Of a stretch of 64,000 bases of DNA, positions 25,621-38,016 are shown one piece after another. The stretch is taken from contig JANPWX010000211.1 of the NCBI GenBank assembly GCA_024734555.1, positions 698,389-762,388 of the forward strand, read 5' to 3'. This DNA is from Trochalopteron elliotii (lineage: Eukaryota > Chordata > Aves > Passeriformes > Leiothrichidae). The notes beneath the pieces were generated by a model. That model saw nothing but the letters and a program-made list of their open reading frames with translations. It was not told the DNA's origin and searched no databases. The position numbers and the translations under genes were made by a program. Position 1 is the first letter of the stretch; each line of letters opens with the position of its first letter.

Positions 25621-26247
25621 CCAAAGCCTTCACTCAAGTTACTCTACCTGCAAGTAGCCATGAGGAGAATCAGTTTTCAGATATAGAGAGATAACTTAAA
25701 AATCTTTGAAACCTTCATCAGTTCTTTGCATTTTCCTTGAAGCTGTGCCATCCCCAGCCTTATTTTATCTCTGCAATTCATCAGCACATTATTTCTAAGC
25801 CTACCGTGGGTACATGTGCAGGTACGTACTTCTTTTTATACAGCTTTTTCTACATGTCTCATTTGTCCTTGAATTCTTGGGTATTCCCTTCTGCAAAAGT
25901 AAAATCACTGTTGAGGCTAGTCTTGCTGCTCTGACCTAATGAACATACTTGGAAAAAAAAAGGGAGGGAGGAAGTTTGGTGATTACTTAAAAAACCAGGA
26001 GATGACAAACCTCACTGCCCATTAGAAAATGTCTAGATTACAATGCAAAAAGTTACAACAAATTCTGACTCAGATCACTGAAATGACACTTCCTGTTCAT
26101 CAGCTGAAGCATACCTGACTCATTAAAAAACTCTCCTCCACTCTGAAGTTAACTGTACAGTCAGAAGAAATGACAGCTCACACTATCAAATGCCACATGC
26201 ACGTGGTTAAGGTGTGCAAGAAAGAGAATGAACTGACCCACAGAATC

Positions 26248-26263
26248 CACACACACACACACA
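26248..26263. repeat. (CA)8 microsatellite
   Basis: Sixteen bases of uninterrupted CA dinucleotide. It is short, so only weakly polymorphic if at all. Confidence 0.9.
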
Positions 26264-28107
26264 GGAGCTCCCCACCAGCAGGACAGATTGAAATAAGGTG
26301 ACTTTCCTTCCCCTTAAACCAGTGCCCCCAGCTCCAGACCCAGCTGCTGCAGGAGCAAACTCTGGGTGTGCCTGAGCTCTGTGCTGGGTGAGGGGGAGGA
26401 TGTCAGGGCTGTCACTGCACAAATGCCACAAAGGCCTCAGAACAGAGCTGGGACTGAACAGAAATGACTTGGCTGTAAGGAAGGCAGGCTGAGGATGTGA
26501 GAAATGGAAGGGTAACAGGGAAGGATGGCATCTGTTATCACATGATTTGATACTTTGGACACAGAAATTCTTCAGCCACACAACTCTGAAGGTCTCAGAT
26601 GGAAAAACAGTCCACTCTGCTTCACCATTATATTGGCACAGCTAGTGAAACAAAATATCTCTATTCTGTTTGAACCTCAACCTTCTCTCACACCCTTTGC
26701 AGGAGTTACTCTGCACATTTGAATATCAAAACATTGGTCCTTTTCCTCCTTATTTTCCAAATTTTGCCACCACATACAGAAGCAGCAAGAGTAAAGCAGG
26801 TGTGATAAACAGTCTCAAAGTCTGGAGGGGGATGGTGGTGAAAGAGTATTTTTTCTGCTGTATTTAGCATGTAAGCTATAGCATTAGGAGGTCATAAGAG
26901 TAATTCTGTTTTCAACAAAAATTAACTACAGTGGGTTTGGTTCCTTATACATTTACTTCCTCTGCAGGACTAAATCTCCATAAATTGAATAATTAAATCC
27001 AAATAAAAAAGAGCACGTGCCTGCCTCTCTCTGCATACATATATCAGTACTTTATATTTTTTATATCTCATATGTTCCTTTGGCACTTCCTGATTTTCTC
27101 CTGCCCCCCAGCAGGACTCAATGAATGATCCTTCTCTCAGGAATCCATTTCTGCAGGTTGCCAGGAGGAGGTTTTTCAGCAATGACTTCAAGCTGGCTCG
27201 TACCCATTGTGGTTCACTCATTTGCCACTTAACAATATATTCCGTGGCACATCCCAATAAAGTAATTTTCACTGGGGAAACAGAACCCTTCCCTCTTATT
27301 TGGCATCATAATTGAAAATGTTTAGTTTCATTCTGTTGGAGCCAGGGCCCAAGCTCAATTAAATCAAAGATTATCAGGGTTTTTAACTCCTTTTGCACTA
27401 CAGCCAAGGTGAATGTTCTGATCTGTTTGGTAAAGACTACACACATTTATATCAGAGAGGACCTTCTCACTCCTGTGTTTGCAGGTAAAAAACAATATTC
27501 ATCTTGGTAAGAGCTACTTCATCACTCACTGGTACTTTATCCACCTAACATCCACATCTGCCAGCACTATTCAGCACCTTCACACTCAGGGACAGAATCT
27601 GCATCCCTGAAAACTCTCACCCTGGTGCTACATAAACCCTTACAGTGACCTCAGGACAGCAAGTGGCTTCAGCAGGAACTTCTCAAGGGAACACTTCTGA
27701 ATCACCACAATTCTCTTTAGTCCCAGGGCACAGATACACTCTGATTATTCCCAAGGGTACTGAAATTAGTTACATACATGAAAATTGATAGATTCATAAC
27801 TAATCCAAAAAAAATCAACAGAAGAGCAGTCTGGGTTAAAAGGATTCACCCTCCTGCAGGTGCTCTGCTGTTTCTTTAATTTTACATTCATTTGCTAGTG
27901 CTCCCAAAACATTAACTTTTTTGGCAATAAATATGGTAGCTTTCACATTTTCTGACCATTTTTTCCAGCTGACTAGACTTGAAGTTAATATTTATGGAGT
28001 GTGAAGTTTAAAGCATTAAAAAAATTAAAAGGATTCCTTAAATTTATTTTTTATATTTGTACCTTTAGACCTACTCCCCCTTCTGTGTGCCATTATTTTG
28101 TCTGCAG

Positions 28108-28201
28108 TGTTCCAGCATTTTATACCTCATGTTTACAACCACCACGTGCTCCTTTGCTGCCAAGTTTAGAGAAGAAGGAAGGATGCAATGTGCTACAGGA
28201 G
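28108..28201 (+). other. candidate 94-nt plus-strand exon
   Basis: This is the best plus-strand splice pair I found. A pyrimidine-rich tract with CATTATTTTGTCTGCAG ends at 28107. The 94-base body ends in CAGGAG|GTGAGTCC, close to the donor consensus. Two frames are open. One starts VPAFYTSC and ends in phase 0 at EGCNVLQE. The other starts CSSILYLM and ends RMQCATG. I recognise neither. The orientation is opposite to the putative minus-strand gene, so it would belong to a separate transcript, or be a chance pair. Confidence 0.25.
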
Positions 28202-31200
28202 GTGAGTCCTGCCAAACCCCAATAGCTCTTTTCACCCCATTTGCTCTGCAAAAAGAAGTGTTTCAGATTTAGCGGTCTGTAAGAGCATTTCAGAGACACA
28301 CACAACTCTGTACTTTTAAAATATAAAAATTTCTCATATTTAATGTGAACTTCACACCTGTATACTGGCATCTGGATCATTTCCTGCTGAGTCAGATGCA
28401 GAAATAGCCCCGATTTTTGACTTCTTGTCCACAGGAAAAATAAAAAAACAGCTCTTTGCCACATGCCAAACCTTCTCCTTAGAGCAATCTGCACAGGCAG
28501 AAACAGAAGGAAGATATTCCAGAGAGATTAGGCCATATTTTCTGTTCTGACTTTCACACAACCACCCGGCCCAAAACTACTAAGAGAAAAAAGAGGGATA
28601 TAACACATGAGGAAGTGATTAAATGCATGTAGAAAAGACATTCTAGCTTAGATAACTGGCTTCTGCGTGCTTGTCAGCTGGTATTTCTCAGAATGCTATT
28701 TATCCACCCCAAATTATTGCCTAGCCAGCTGTATGAGCACTGCTGGGTGGAACAGGACTCTGCAGCTGGGCTGGGGGAAGCTCAGCCCAGCCATGGGGAG
28801 AAGGAATCAGGAGGGGTTCCCAGAGCACTGACTTCCACACGAGGTGCCAGTGGGGCACAGGCCTTCAAACATCCCAGGAATCTCTGGCCATGTATGGAAA
28901 ATGCAGATATTACAAAGAATCCTTCTCAGAACACAGCTGAAAGGGGCATAAAAAAGAGATCTGAAAGTTCCATGTTTCCACACATGCATCTCTAAAGTCC
29001 TGGTGGCAGAGACATACAGTGTATTGTTACAAAAAGCCTCTCTTCCTGTCCATAGCCTTCTGTTTACAACAAATGCTGTGAAACCCAACAAAAGCAATAA
29101 TAGAAAGGGAAAAGAAATTATTACATCCCCTACAGACATACCTCTTTCCCAGAGCAATCTAAAAAAGGCTCAAGGAAGCTCTCACAAACATTTCACAGCA
29201 GAAACCAGAAAAAAAGTTTCACAACTGCAGAACAGTCATGGCAAAAAGGACAAGAACTGTCAAAGCTCTTCTTTCCATTAAGAATCCATGAAGGTTTGCA
29301 TCAATGCTTACCTTCCAAATGTAAACATCTGCAAAGATTCTAATTTTAGCATGGTATAAAGACAAAAGTCTCAATACAGGAAAACAGGAGATTGGAAGAG
29401 AGCCACTCTCAAGCCTTTCTCTTTCCAATTAAAAGATTCAGAGCAGATGAAGTCATTCTCAGCAGGACAAAGGTGTTGGATCCTCTCACATCTGACAAAA
29501 AAACACCCTTTAATTGTTAAAAATAGGCCTGTAAGACTGAGGGAAAGACCTGGGAGTATGTAAGGAAGACACAACCCATAAATTTCTTACTTCCAAGTCC
29601 TATCCTCACATTGCTTCCATTCAGATTCACACCAAAGCCAAGAGCTCCTCCACACCATGTCTGAAGAACAGGGGAGGGTCAATGGGAAGCTGCCAGGTAG
29701 CAGCATCAATCCTTTCCCCACTGAAATGGATAGGAAATAATGCAGCAAATTCTATCTGTAACCACACAAATCTTCCTAATCTCAAAATCTAAGATACCTG
29801 AGTGCAGAGAAATGTCTTGAGCTTTCTGTCAGGCTGGTGACAATTAAGAGATTCAGTACTTCATTAAGAAAACCCTAACTCCCAGAAAAAGCAGCAAACA
29901 AAAAGCATAATCCAATAGCTGCTTCCAAAATATTTATACTGCATCTGCATGGCCCAAAGTGGAGAAATGCAATCCAAACAGATGTCCATGAAAAAGGCAC
30001 AGGACCAGCAATCCACATTAACTTCAAACCTGATACATTGCATGTGTCATTTCACAGATATTCTGAGGACAGATGAAAAGCCATGTCCATTCAAAAATCA
30101 TATGGAAGAGTCAGATTTAGTGAGAATTGTGTTCCCATACCATGGATTTGAGCAGACACCTCTACATGGTTACAGCACAGCTACTTTGATATACTGGCAT
30201 TTCCTTAAAATTGTCAGTCTCCCCACACTGGTGTCACAGGGCTGGTCCAAGTGCTGCTCCAAAGCAGCTCTGACAGCCTTGCCATGGGGCAAACACAATC
30301 ACAGAAAAAAAATTACAAAAAAAAAAGGACACAGTCACAAAAAAACCCCACCAACAGGGTTAATTTCCTTGCCTCCAAAGTCTGCTACAATTCTAAAAAC
30401 TTTTGAACTCATTTTGTCTGAAAGTAAACATATGAATAACCTCATTTAAAATCAAAAACCTCTTTTTAAATTGAAGTATCCTCCAAGCCTCCAGCCCCAA
30501 AGCTCTCAGCTGATGGGTGACCAGGGGAGCCACGACACTGCAGGGTATCAAGAACATTTGGAACTAAGATCAAACACAAATTCTGAAATCTGATCTAATA
30601 TCCCAACATAACTCAGAACTCTTACACTGCAAAAAATGACCCTGTTGCTTTGACACCCCGTCCCTCCCTCCCTCTGTGGTCCTGTGTTACAGGAACTGTG
30701 ACTGGCACAGTGACTTAGGGCTTTATATGCAGCCCCAGCCCATAAATAAAATACCCCACAACAGCAACAAGTCACTTTCTCTTAATAACTGGGTGAAAAT
30801 TTTCTTTTCTTTTCTTTTTTTTTACAACTAAACACACCTAACAGTTTAGATCAGTAATGGGATATGTTACACAGCATTACTAAAAAATATACATTCAAAT
30901 TACTCTGAAAGGAAAAAGAGATTATATCTGCATAACAGACTCATTACTTTGGCTAAAAGGCCAAAAATAATCTAAGTCATTCTACATTTGTCTTCTAAAT
31001 GAAGGCAAAGAACCCCAATGGCAGTGTATATGTAAACCTAAAAAAAAATTCCATTTTCTGAGTATAATATTCATCCAGAATCTACAGATGACACACTACA
31101 GACTGAAATGCCACCATCACTGGGGCACAGAGCTGAGACTGGAATCCATTTCTATTTTCTGTGCTCCCCTGAACATATTTGCTTTGAGATTCTGCTCTCC

Positions 31201-31228
31201 TCACCCTGCAGTCTCAGTAATTTTCTCT

Positions 31229-31281
31229 GAAAATGAAAATCGTTATGAAAATTTTTAACTCTGAAAATGCAATGGTGAAAA
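31229..31281 (+). promoter_or_regulatory. GAAAAT cluster, ISRE-like
   Basis: Five copies of GAAAAT occur within about 53 bases. The first two are adjacent (31229-31240) and form GAAANNGAAA, the core arrangement bound by interferon regulatory factors. Further copies lie at about 31247, 31263 and 31276. A-rich sequence makes such matches easily, so an interferon response is only a possibility. Confidence 0.25.
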
Positions 31282-34200
31282 TGAAGAATTTCCAGTAAAT
31301 TAGTCCTTTTGCACCAAGTTATCTATAAGAGTTTTACTCCTATTTTTACTGAACTGCCCAACATCTACAATATTGCAGTACCAACACTCTTACTCAAAAA
31401 ACATCTGCAATTTTGGATCCAGAAATGGCCTAAGAAAATGCCTCTCCTGTTTTCAAATTCACAAGAAAAGAACTAATAAAACAACAAAAGGAATTCTGAA
31501 CAATTGATCATCTTTGGGAGAGAAGGATGTGTAATAAAAAGCTGAATTACCATTGAAATACTCCCAAACTGACAGTCAGTGGTCTTTTTATTCCAAAAAC
31601 CACTCTGAATAAAAGCAAAAAATAAATCCTTTGTCCAGGATCTTCATACACTTACAGTCTTATTCAAAATTTTGTCAGAACACATTCTTTCTCAGGTCTT
31701 CACCCAGTTCTTTCTCAACATGTCAGCCTGACTTTGGCAAGCAATAATTTGAGACTCGACTGCACAGAGAACAGTTTGATTTCAGATTTCCTGAGGCACT
31801 CCCACAGCCAGCACTGGGCTCAGGGACTGGATGAAACCAGACTGGGAAGTAATGATGGAAATTTCCTGATGGAAACACCCTTTGAGAACACAAGGGAAAT
31901 AAAGGAGGAAAACACCCACCTTCTAGTCCACAGCAAGAAGACAGAAATTTCACAACATGGTTGTGAATCAGGTGTGCAACTGCAGAAGAAAAAACACTAA
32001 AGGAGATACCAGACAGCCACGCCCTCGGATTCATTTGCTCCCTTTGCTTTTGCAAGCTTTTTGGCCTTTTTAATTATTATTATTTTATTTCTTTTTTAAT
32101 GAACATTTTCTCTCCAGCCATCTTTGTGTTTTCTGTCTCAACTAACATCTCATTAGTTTGCTGGGCTGCAGTTCTGCCATGTTCTTCCACTCTGAAAATA
32201 CAGACAACAGCCTGCCAGGGTAGTGGGGAGAACAAAGAGGAAGAAAAAGATAAACACAAATACCAACAGGTGAAATATGGACAGGGATAGAAGATCACCA
32301 AACACATGATATATGTGTGTTCATTACATTTCTTGTTGCAGCACCAAGATGCCCTACCCACACTGCCTGAAAACCAGTTATAAATAGATGATGAAGTGAC
32401 TGTCCCTGCCCCAAATTGCTGACACTCTGGGCATCAAATGGCAGCCACAGCCAGACAGGCTCAGGAAGCAAGTTTACATGATGATTATCAAGGCTAAATG
32501 GGTGATATCCTATCTAGGTGATTTGCTGTTTCCTTTTAAATGCATTTCATGTTTATTTCTCTCACCACTTCACAAGGAATCACCCTGTCCTTTCAAAGCC
32601 TCAGGCCAAACAGTTCTATAAAATCTGTATTTAATAAATTGAACGTTACAAAGATATCTAAACAATACAGCACTTCTGCTTAGCAGTCAAAGCACTGCAA
32701 TTCCAGTAAGCAGCCAAAAACTTCAATATTGGTAAGTAAATAATGATTTCCAGTACAGGTCTGCATGTGCACTCCTCAGAGAGAACAGCACCATTCTACA
32801 AACCAAACCTGGAACATTCCACAAACACACAGGAACTCTGCTAACAGTGAGCTGCTCACAGAGCTGGGGACTCCCAAGTGTGACTGCTGATTGCCACTGG
32901 ATAAAAGTTTATTTCAGTGTAACAGGAGAAATCCACTATTAACAACACAGTCACTAGCTGCAGCTACCCTGTAAAGACTTATATGGACATGATCACTGTT
33001 GAGTTTGGTTTGCAGGACAGTGATTTCCATTCTATGGCTAGAATTAAGCATCCTTCCTAGATTTTCATTTATTTTCCTGCTTGATTTGAAAGCATGAAGT
33101 CATCAGAATTTTCTTATTTCCATCATTCCTCTGATTTTTCCTGTGTTCTTTCAAAGACTTCTAATTTCTTCTGCCTAACAAGCTGCCCAAATGACAAGCA
33201 GCAACCAAGGGATACATTAATGCAATCAGAAACACACAGAAATTACAAAGATAACAGTTATTTACATTCAAGAGGAGTCAGAGATGCTGATAAAACAGCA
33301 GCACCACAGGTGGATAAATCCTGGCAGCGAAGGCACAGAGAACCTTTACAGCTCACACATTTCAAACGTGAAAGGGAGCACAGGAAAAGCCAAAACTGTA
33401 CCCATCTCCATTTTTATACTGGGAGAAAAGGCTGGAATTACTGGCCTGTAACAGTGCCTGACATTTAGATCACAGGTGACCAGCAGCATGGGTTACAGTG
33501 GAAAATACAGGATGAAAGGAGTATTTCAGCTGCAGGAGGGGAGCATTATTAACGAAGCATAGAATGGGATCAGTAGTTTGATTAGCGAAATTATCTTTTC
33601 AGTATGATTTAAATAACCTTGAAAAAGCAGTGAAAACCACAAAAAACAGACACTTGCTTTTTATAATGTACCCTATGGGAAATGAAACAGCAGGGGAAGA
33701 ATTTAGAGGCACACAGTCTTAGAGGACACGAGAGGCTGGAATTAACTTCTGCACAAGCTCATTTTATATTTAATAGGCACTACAGGAAAATTTTACAGGT
33801 GATGGTCTATTTGGGATTTTTCCCCATTTAATTTTCACCTTGTACACAGAAATAAAGTAAATTTCTTAAACTATTCATGGATAGTAGATCACACTGATTT
33901 CAATTTCTATGAAAAAAGAACAATACAAGGCACCAAGTAAGAAACATATTAATTCTTTCAGTAATGTACAGCATGAAAGCATCAATCTGAATCTAGAATC
34001 CTGACAAAAACATACACACAACTTCTGGAAAGGTATTATTCCAAAACATCACAGGTAGTCTTTCAGCCAAAAAAATACCATCTCACACCATTCAGAAAGT
34101 TTAGAGCCAGAACACATAAGCTGCACAGAGAGTTCAATAATCTCCATTCACAGTGCAATGTTTAATATTTACTCACAGTCCCTGGCCCACCACCAAGATT

Positions 34201-37200
34201 TTCTTTTAATTTTGCACGTTCAGAAGATAAAAGGTGAGAGCATTAGGGAACAGCATACTGCAAACCTTTTTATTTTGCTGAGAGAAGGACAAATAAAGGA
34301 AAGAATTTAACACCCCCTTCCATCACCCCACATGCAAAGACTGAAAACTCAGCAAAACCCTGGGCTCTAAAATCATACATGGCATACAGAAGATAAAAAC
34401 TTACAGCAATAAAGTATTTGCAATGGTGAAATTTCAGGATCAATGGACACAATGGAACAAGTAGGCAGTGTGTTTAAAGCAGGGGGCCTGGGGCATAATT
34501 AAACAGCATCAGCTCACAGTCAACACTGCCAATTCTGTTGTGGCAACCAAAAGATAAGCTGGGGAGAGAGGAGTTAAGGGACAGTGAGCCCAACAATGGA
34601 TAATTACACCATTGCATAACTGGTACATCTTGGCCTAGCCTTGGCAAGCTCTGGCATTATCAATCTCCAGGGTAAGAGGGAAGGAAGCACGTTCATATTC
34701 CTCATGGATTTCCCTGGTCATTTACTGCCCCTGCCCTCATTTAGGGCAAAGCAGCCCAACCATGTCAAGAGCAAGGAGAAAAGGAGCATCTCTCACTCCT
34801 GCAGCAAACACCTCAGGAGACTACCATCAGGCAAAATTCCTTCCCTCCAAGGTCTCTAGAAATCCCTATAAAAGTAGAAAATACTTTGTTAGAGAGATCC
34901 TACGGCACATGATGTGCCATGTCAGGAAACACATCTTCCCTTCCCTGTTCCTCCCTTCATCCATCTGCAGCACCAACACCCCCACACTGAGGGACTCCCC
35001 ACAAGTGCTTGGAGTCTGCAGACAAAGTGAGGGGCTGTGTTTACACTTCAGCAAGGCTGGTTTTGTCACTGGGATGAGTCCAGGCACCCAGAGCCCCGAG
35101 GGCAGCCAGCAGTGCTCACAGCTGAGCAGGGACATTCCAGCCCTGGACTGCATCCACAAGCCCAGCTCTCACTCCTGCTGCACAACACAGATCCTCTGGT
35201 GCCCTGAACAGGGGGGGACAGAAACACTCCAGCAGAGCCTCTCTCTCTGTAGGAAATATTTTTTGTCTAGAGCCAAAACCAAATTCTGCATCTTGGCCAA
35301 CTTTCAGCTCAAAGGTCAGCAGAGTACAAAGCAAGTGGAAAGGGGTGGCTAACAATTTGTCTGAGTAAAAGACCAAGCAGTACAGGACTACAAAAACCTG
35401 TTTAGAAAACAACACTTCTGCATTTCTATAATCCAGCAGTAAATAACAGCAACCAGAAGCACTGGTGGTGAGCTTTGGCAGGTTTCTGCTGGTGATGGTT
35501 GGCTTTTTTTTTTAAATAGCTCATTGATTTTGGACTGCATCCATCTCCAGCATTGTGGCTACACTTCACGCAGTAATTTACTTCAAACCAGAGTGCACTT
35601 CTACAGCCAAGTCTTTGTTTTGTAAATGTCATTGCACTTCAACACCATTAACCAGACACCCCTATTTCAAGCTGATATTCCTAAATTCAGTAAAAATAAG
35701 TATCAGCAACACTGCAACAAGAGCCAAATGAAAATGGAGAATGTTTTTGATTCCACACAGCCCTGAGTGCAGCGTAGTGTATTATTCCTTTCTGGGAGAG
35801 CTCAGATCAGTTGATTAATGGGCCCACTGGTGTTATCCATCCCAAGACCCCCTGAAAACATCCAGTCATCCCCATAGAGGCTTTCAGAGAAAAACCTTTG
35901 TGCTTAAGGAATTTATGGATAAACTAGGCATTAACCTTCAGGCATTTTACTGACAACCAGAAGTCCTAGATTCCATGCCTGCTACAAGCAGCTTCCCTTT
36001 CCATCATTCATGTCCTTCCCAAGTTGCCTGCTTGGATCAGATGGCGACAGGGCAAACCAATGTGCATGCCCTGCAATGACAGGGCAACTGCAGCTATTAG
36101 AAACTGCAGCAAGGTGCTTTCCCAAACAACATCTTCCCAGTCCATAGAAAGCAGAAGGGGAGCACAGCTTTGCCAAACCCCACGGGTTAGGAGTGAGAAG
36201 AACAGAGCTCCAAAGCTCATCTTCCCTCCTGCAGCTGGGAGGACACTGGAACTGGTCCCAGCACTTGACTCTCAAGGTCAAATGAATGTTATTCCAGAAA
36301 AGCAAGACAAATTAGTGCTTTATGACCAACAAGCTTTGTTCCTGGAAGCTTTCTCTTCAGAGGCTAAGTGAACAATTCCTATTGCCTAGTGTAAAAACAA
36401 GCACGGAGAACAGTAATTTTTCAAACTGTTGAGCTCCAAGTTTCTCATTGTATCTCTGATAGCTGCTAATTTGGTGACTGAAAAGTGATGTAGGTTTAAA
36501 AGTATCTTGTTCTGCCTCTCTGCAGAGACCATCGGCAGAACAAATAAATCACCAGTGTTTGGATCCTCATTACCTCAAATCAGCCTCAGCACAGGCTGAC
36601 AGGAGCAGAGCCAAGCTGTCTGTGCTCCTTATGTGGCACCTGTTAGCACTCCATAAAGGACATAGAAAAGGGAGGCCAGGTTCTCTCTGCTGCCTGACCA
36701 CAACAAAGCTTTCCTGTCAGACTATTGATACCTCCTCTGACAGCAACTTTCAGCCTGCACACCCACACTGCTCCTAATCCACTAACAAAGAAGCAGTTGC
36801 CATACTTGGAAGTGTCCCCAAGGAGTGCAGGGACTGCATGAGGAAACTGGGGCAGGAATGGAGGACTCTGCCAAATAACATGTATCACTGCCACAAACAC
36901 GTCCATCTCAAACAGTTCATTTGTTTACATGCAAGCCTAAAACAACCACTGCCACAAAGAAAACAGTAAGTTCAAAAGAGAATCTTTGGGTTAACACAGG
37001 GGAAAAAGTGAGATACAAAATGGAAGCGTCCTGTTTCATCATTCATTTACATAGATCTGCTGGGCATTTCAGGCTGCAGCCACAGGAGCAAGGACAGGCA
37101 GGCACATCCTTGGATGGGACAAAGGGACCTGACAAACCAAAGCCAGCTGTGAAGAGCCAGAGGCTGACAGGGAGGATCACCACAACAGGCACATTCTCCT

Positions 37201-38006
37201 CTGTTACACTGCTCCTGTTACAGCCTGGATCACTTACTCATCTCATGCACTTACTCCTCCTGGCCTGTGATTCCATTTGGAGCAGTCACACATCTCTCAA
37301 GGGACTAAAACCCTGGTTATGACCTTCAGGCTACACCATGGACCAGAACATGAAGAGAAAGTGAATGCATCAGCTTTCCATGAAACCCTCCCACAGGGCC
37401 CTGCTTGTATTCAACATGTCAGACCCCCAGATTTTGTGTCACTGTGTGATTGTGCAGGAGCTGATCCTGATGCTGTGCCTCCCAAGCAGCCAGCTGGCCC
37501 CTCCATTCCTGCTTCTGTCCCTTCCTCCTGTCCTGTTTCTGCAATTTTCAGCCTGCAGTTGGTGCCAGTGGGGCTCTTCCCACTCAAATCAGTGCTACCA
37601 GCACTTGAGACAGGCATTCAACAAAACACATCCATTCAGGAGCTTGATTTAGTAAAGTGTCTGAGCAAAAAACACTTGCTAATACTGAAAACTTGAGGGG
37701 AAAAATAGTGGGGCTGAACCTTAGTGCTAAAGCTCTCCATAGATGTGGATTGGGCACTAGCCCAAACACAAGCCTGCCCACAGCTGTGATATATTTCATC
37801 AGGTCTTACAGGCTAATTATTTTGCTCAACTAAATCCAGCAGCTGTGAAAATTGTCTTATTTCAGCTGTGGGCAAAGCTACTTAAATAACATTTTCAAGA
37901 AGAAAACCCAAACCAGTATCTCTTCCAGTCCAAAATATCCACAGCCAACTGCAGTGCCAAGGCAGTGTAGAAGGAATAGTTAACCAAATTCATACCAAAA
38001 CTCCTA

Positions 38007-38016
38007 CTCACGTGAG
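38007..38016. promoter_or_regulatory. CTCACGTGAG palindrome (E-box)
   Basis: A perfect ten-base palindrome centred on the canonical E-box CACGTG (38009-38014), in sequence with few CpGs. This core is the site of MYC/MAX, USF and CLOCK-type basic helix-loop-helix factors. The same bases also give a minus-strand GTGAGT donor-like string. Either reading may be chance. Confidence 0.35.

Larger units (their letters stand above)
24390..28100. other. unique non-coding sequence
   Basis: No gene is supported. It contains the palindrome at 25595-25620 and a short CA repeat at 26248. GC-richer stop-poor patches at 24390-24960 and 26280-26580 open frames on both strands without recognisable domains. Confidence 0.5.

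Noticed and set aside
29311..29330. Minus-strand GGAAG|GTAAGC donor-like site preceded by TTTGCAG
   Set aside because: It would give a 17-nt exon; too short to support without transcripts.
34904..34918. GGCACATGATGTGCC, a 15-base palindrome with p53-like spacing
   Set aside because: Seven-base arms are expected several times by chance in 64 kb, and it fits the p53 decamer poorly.
34762..35352. 196-codon plus-strand open frame
   Set aside because: Overlaps 97- and 99-codon minus-strand frames, which points to composition; no known family.
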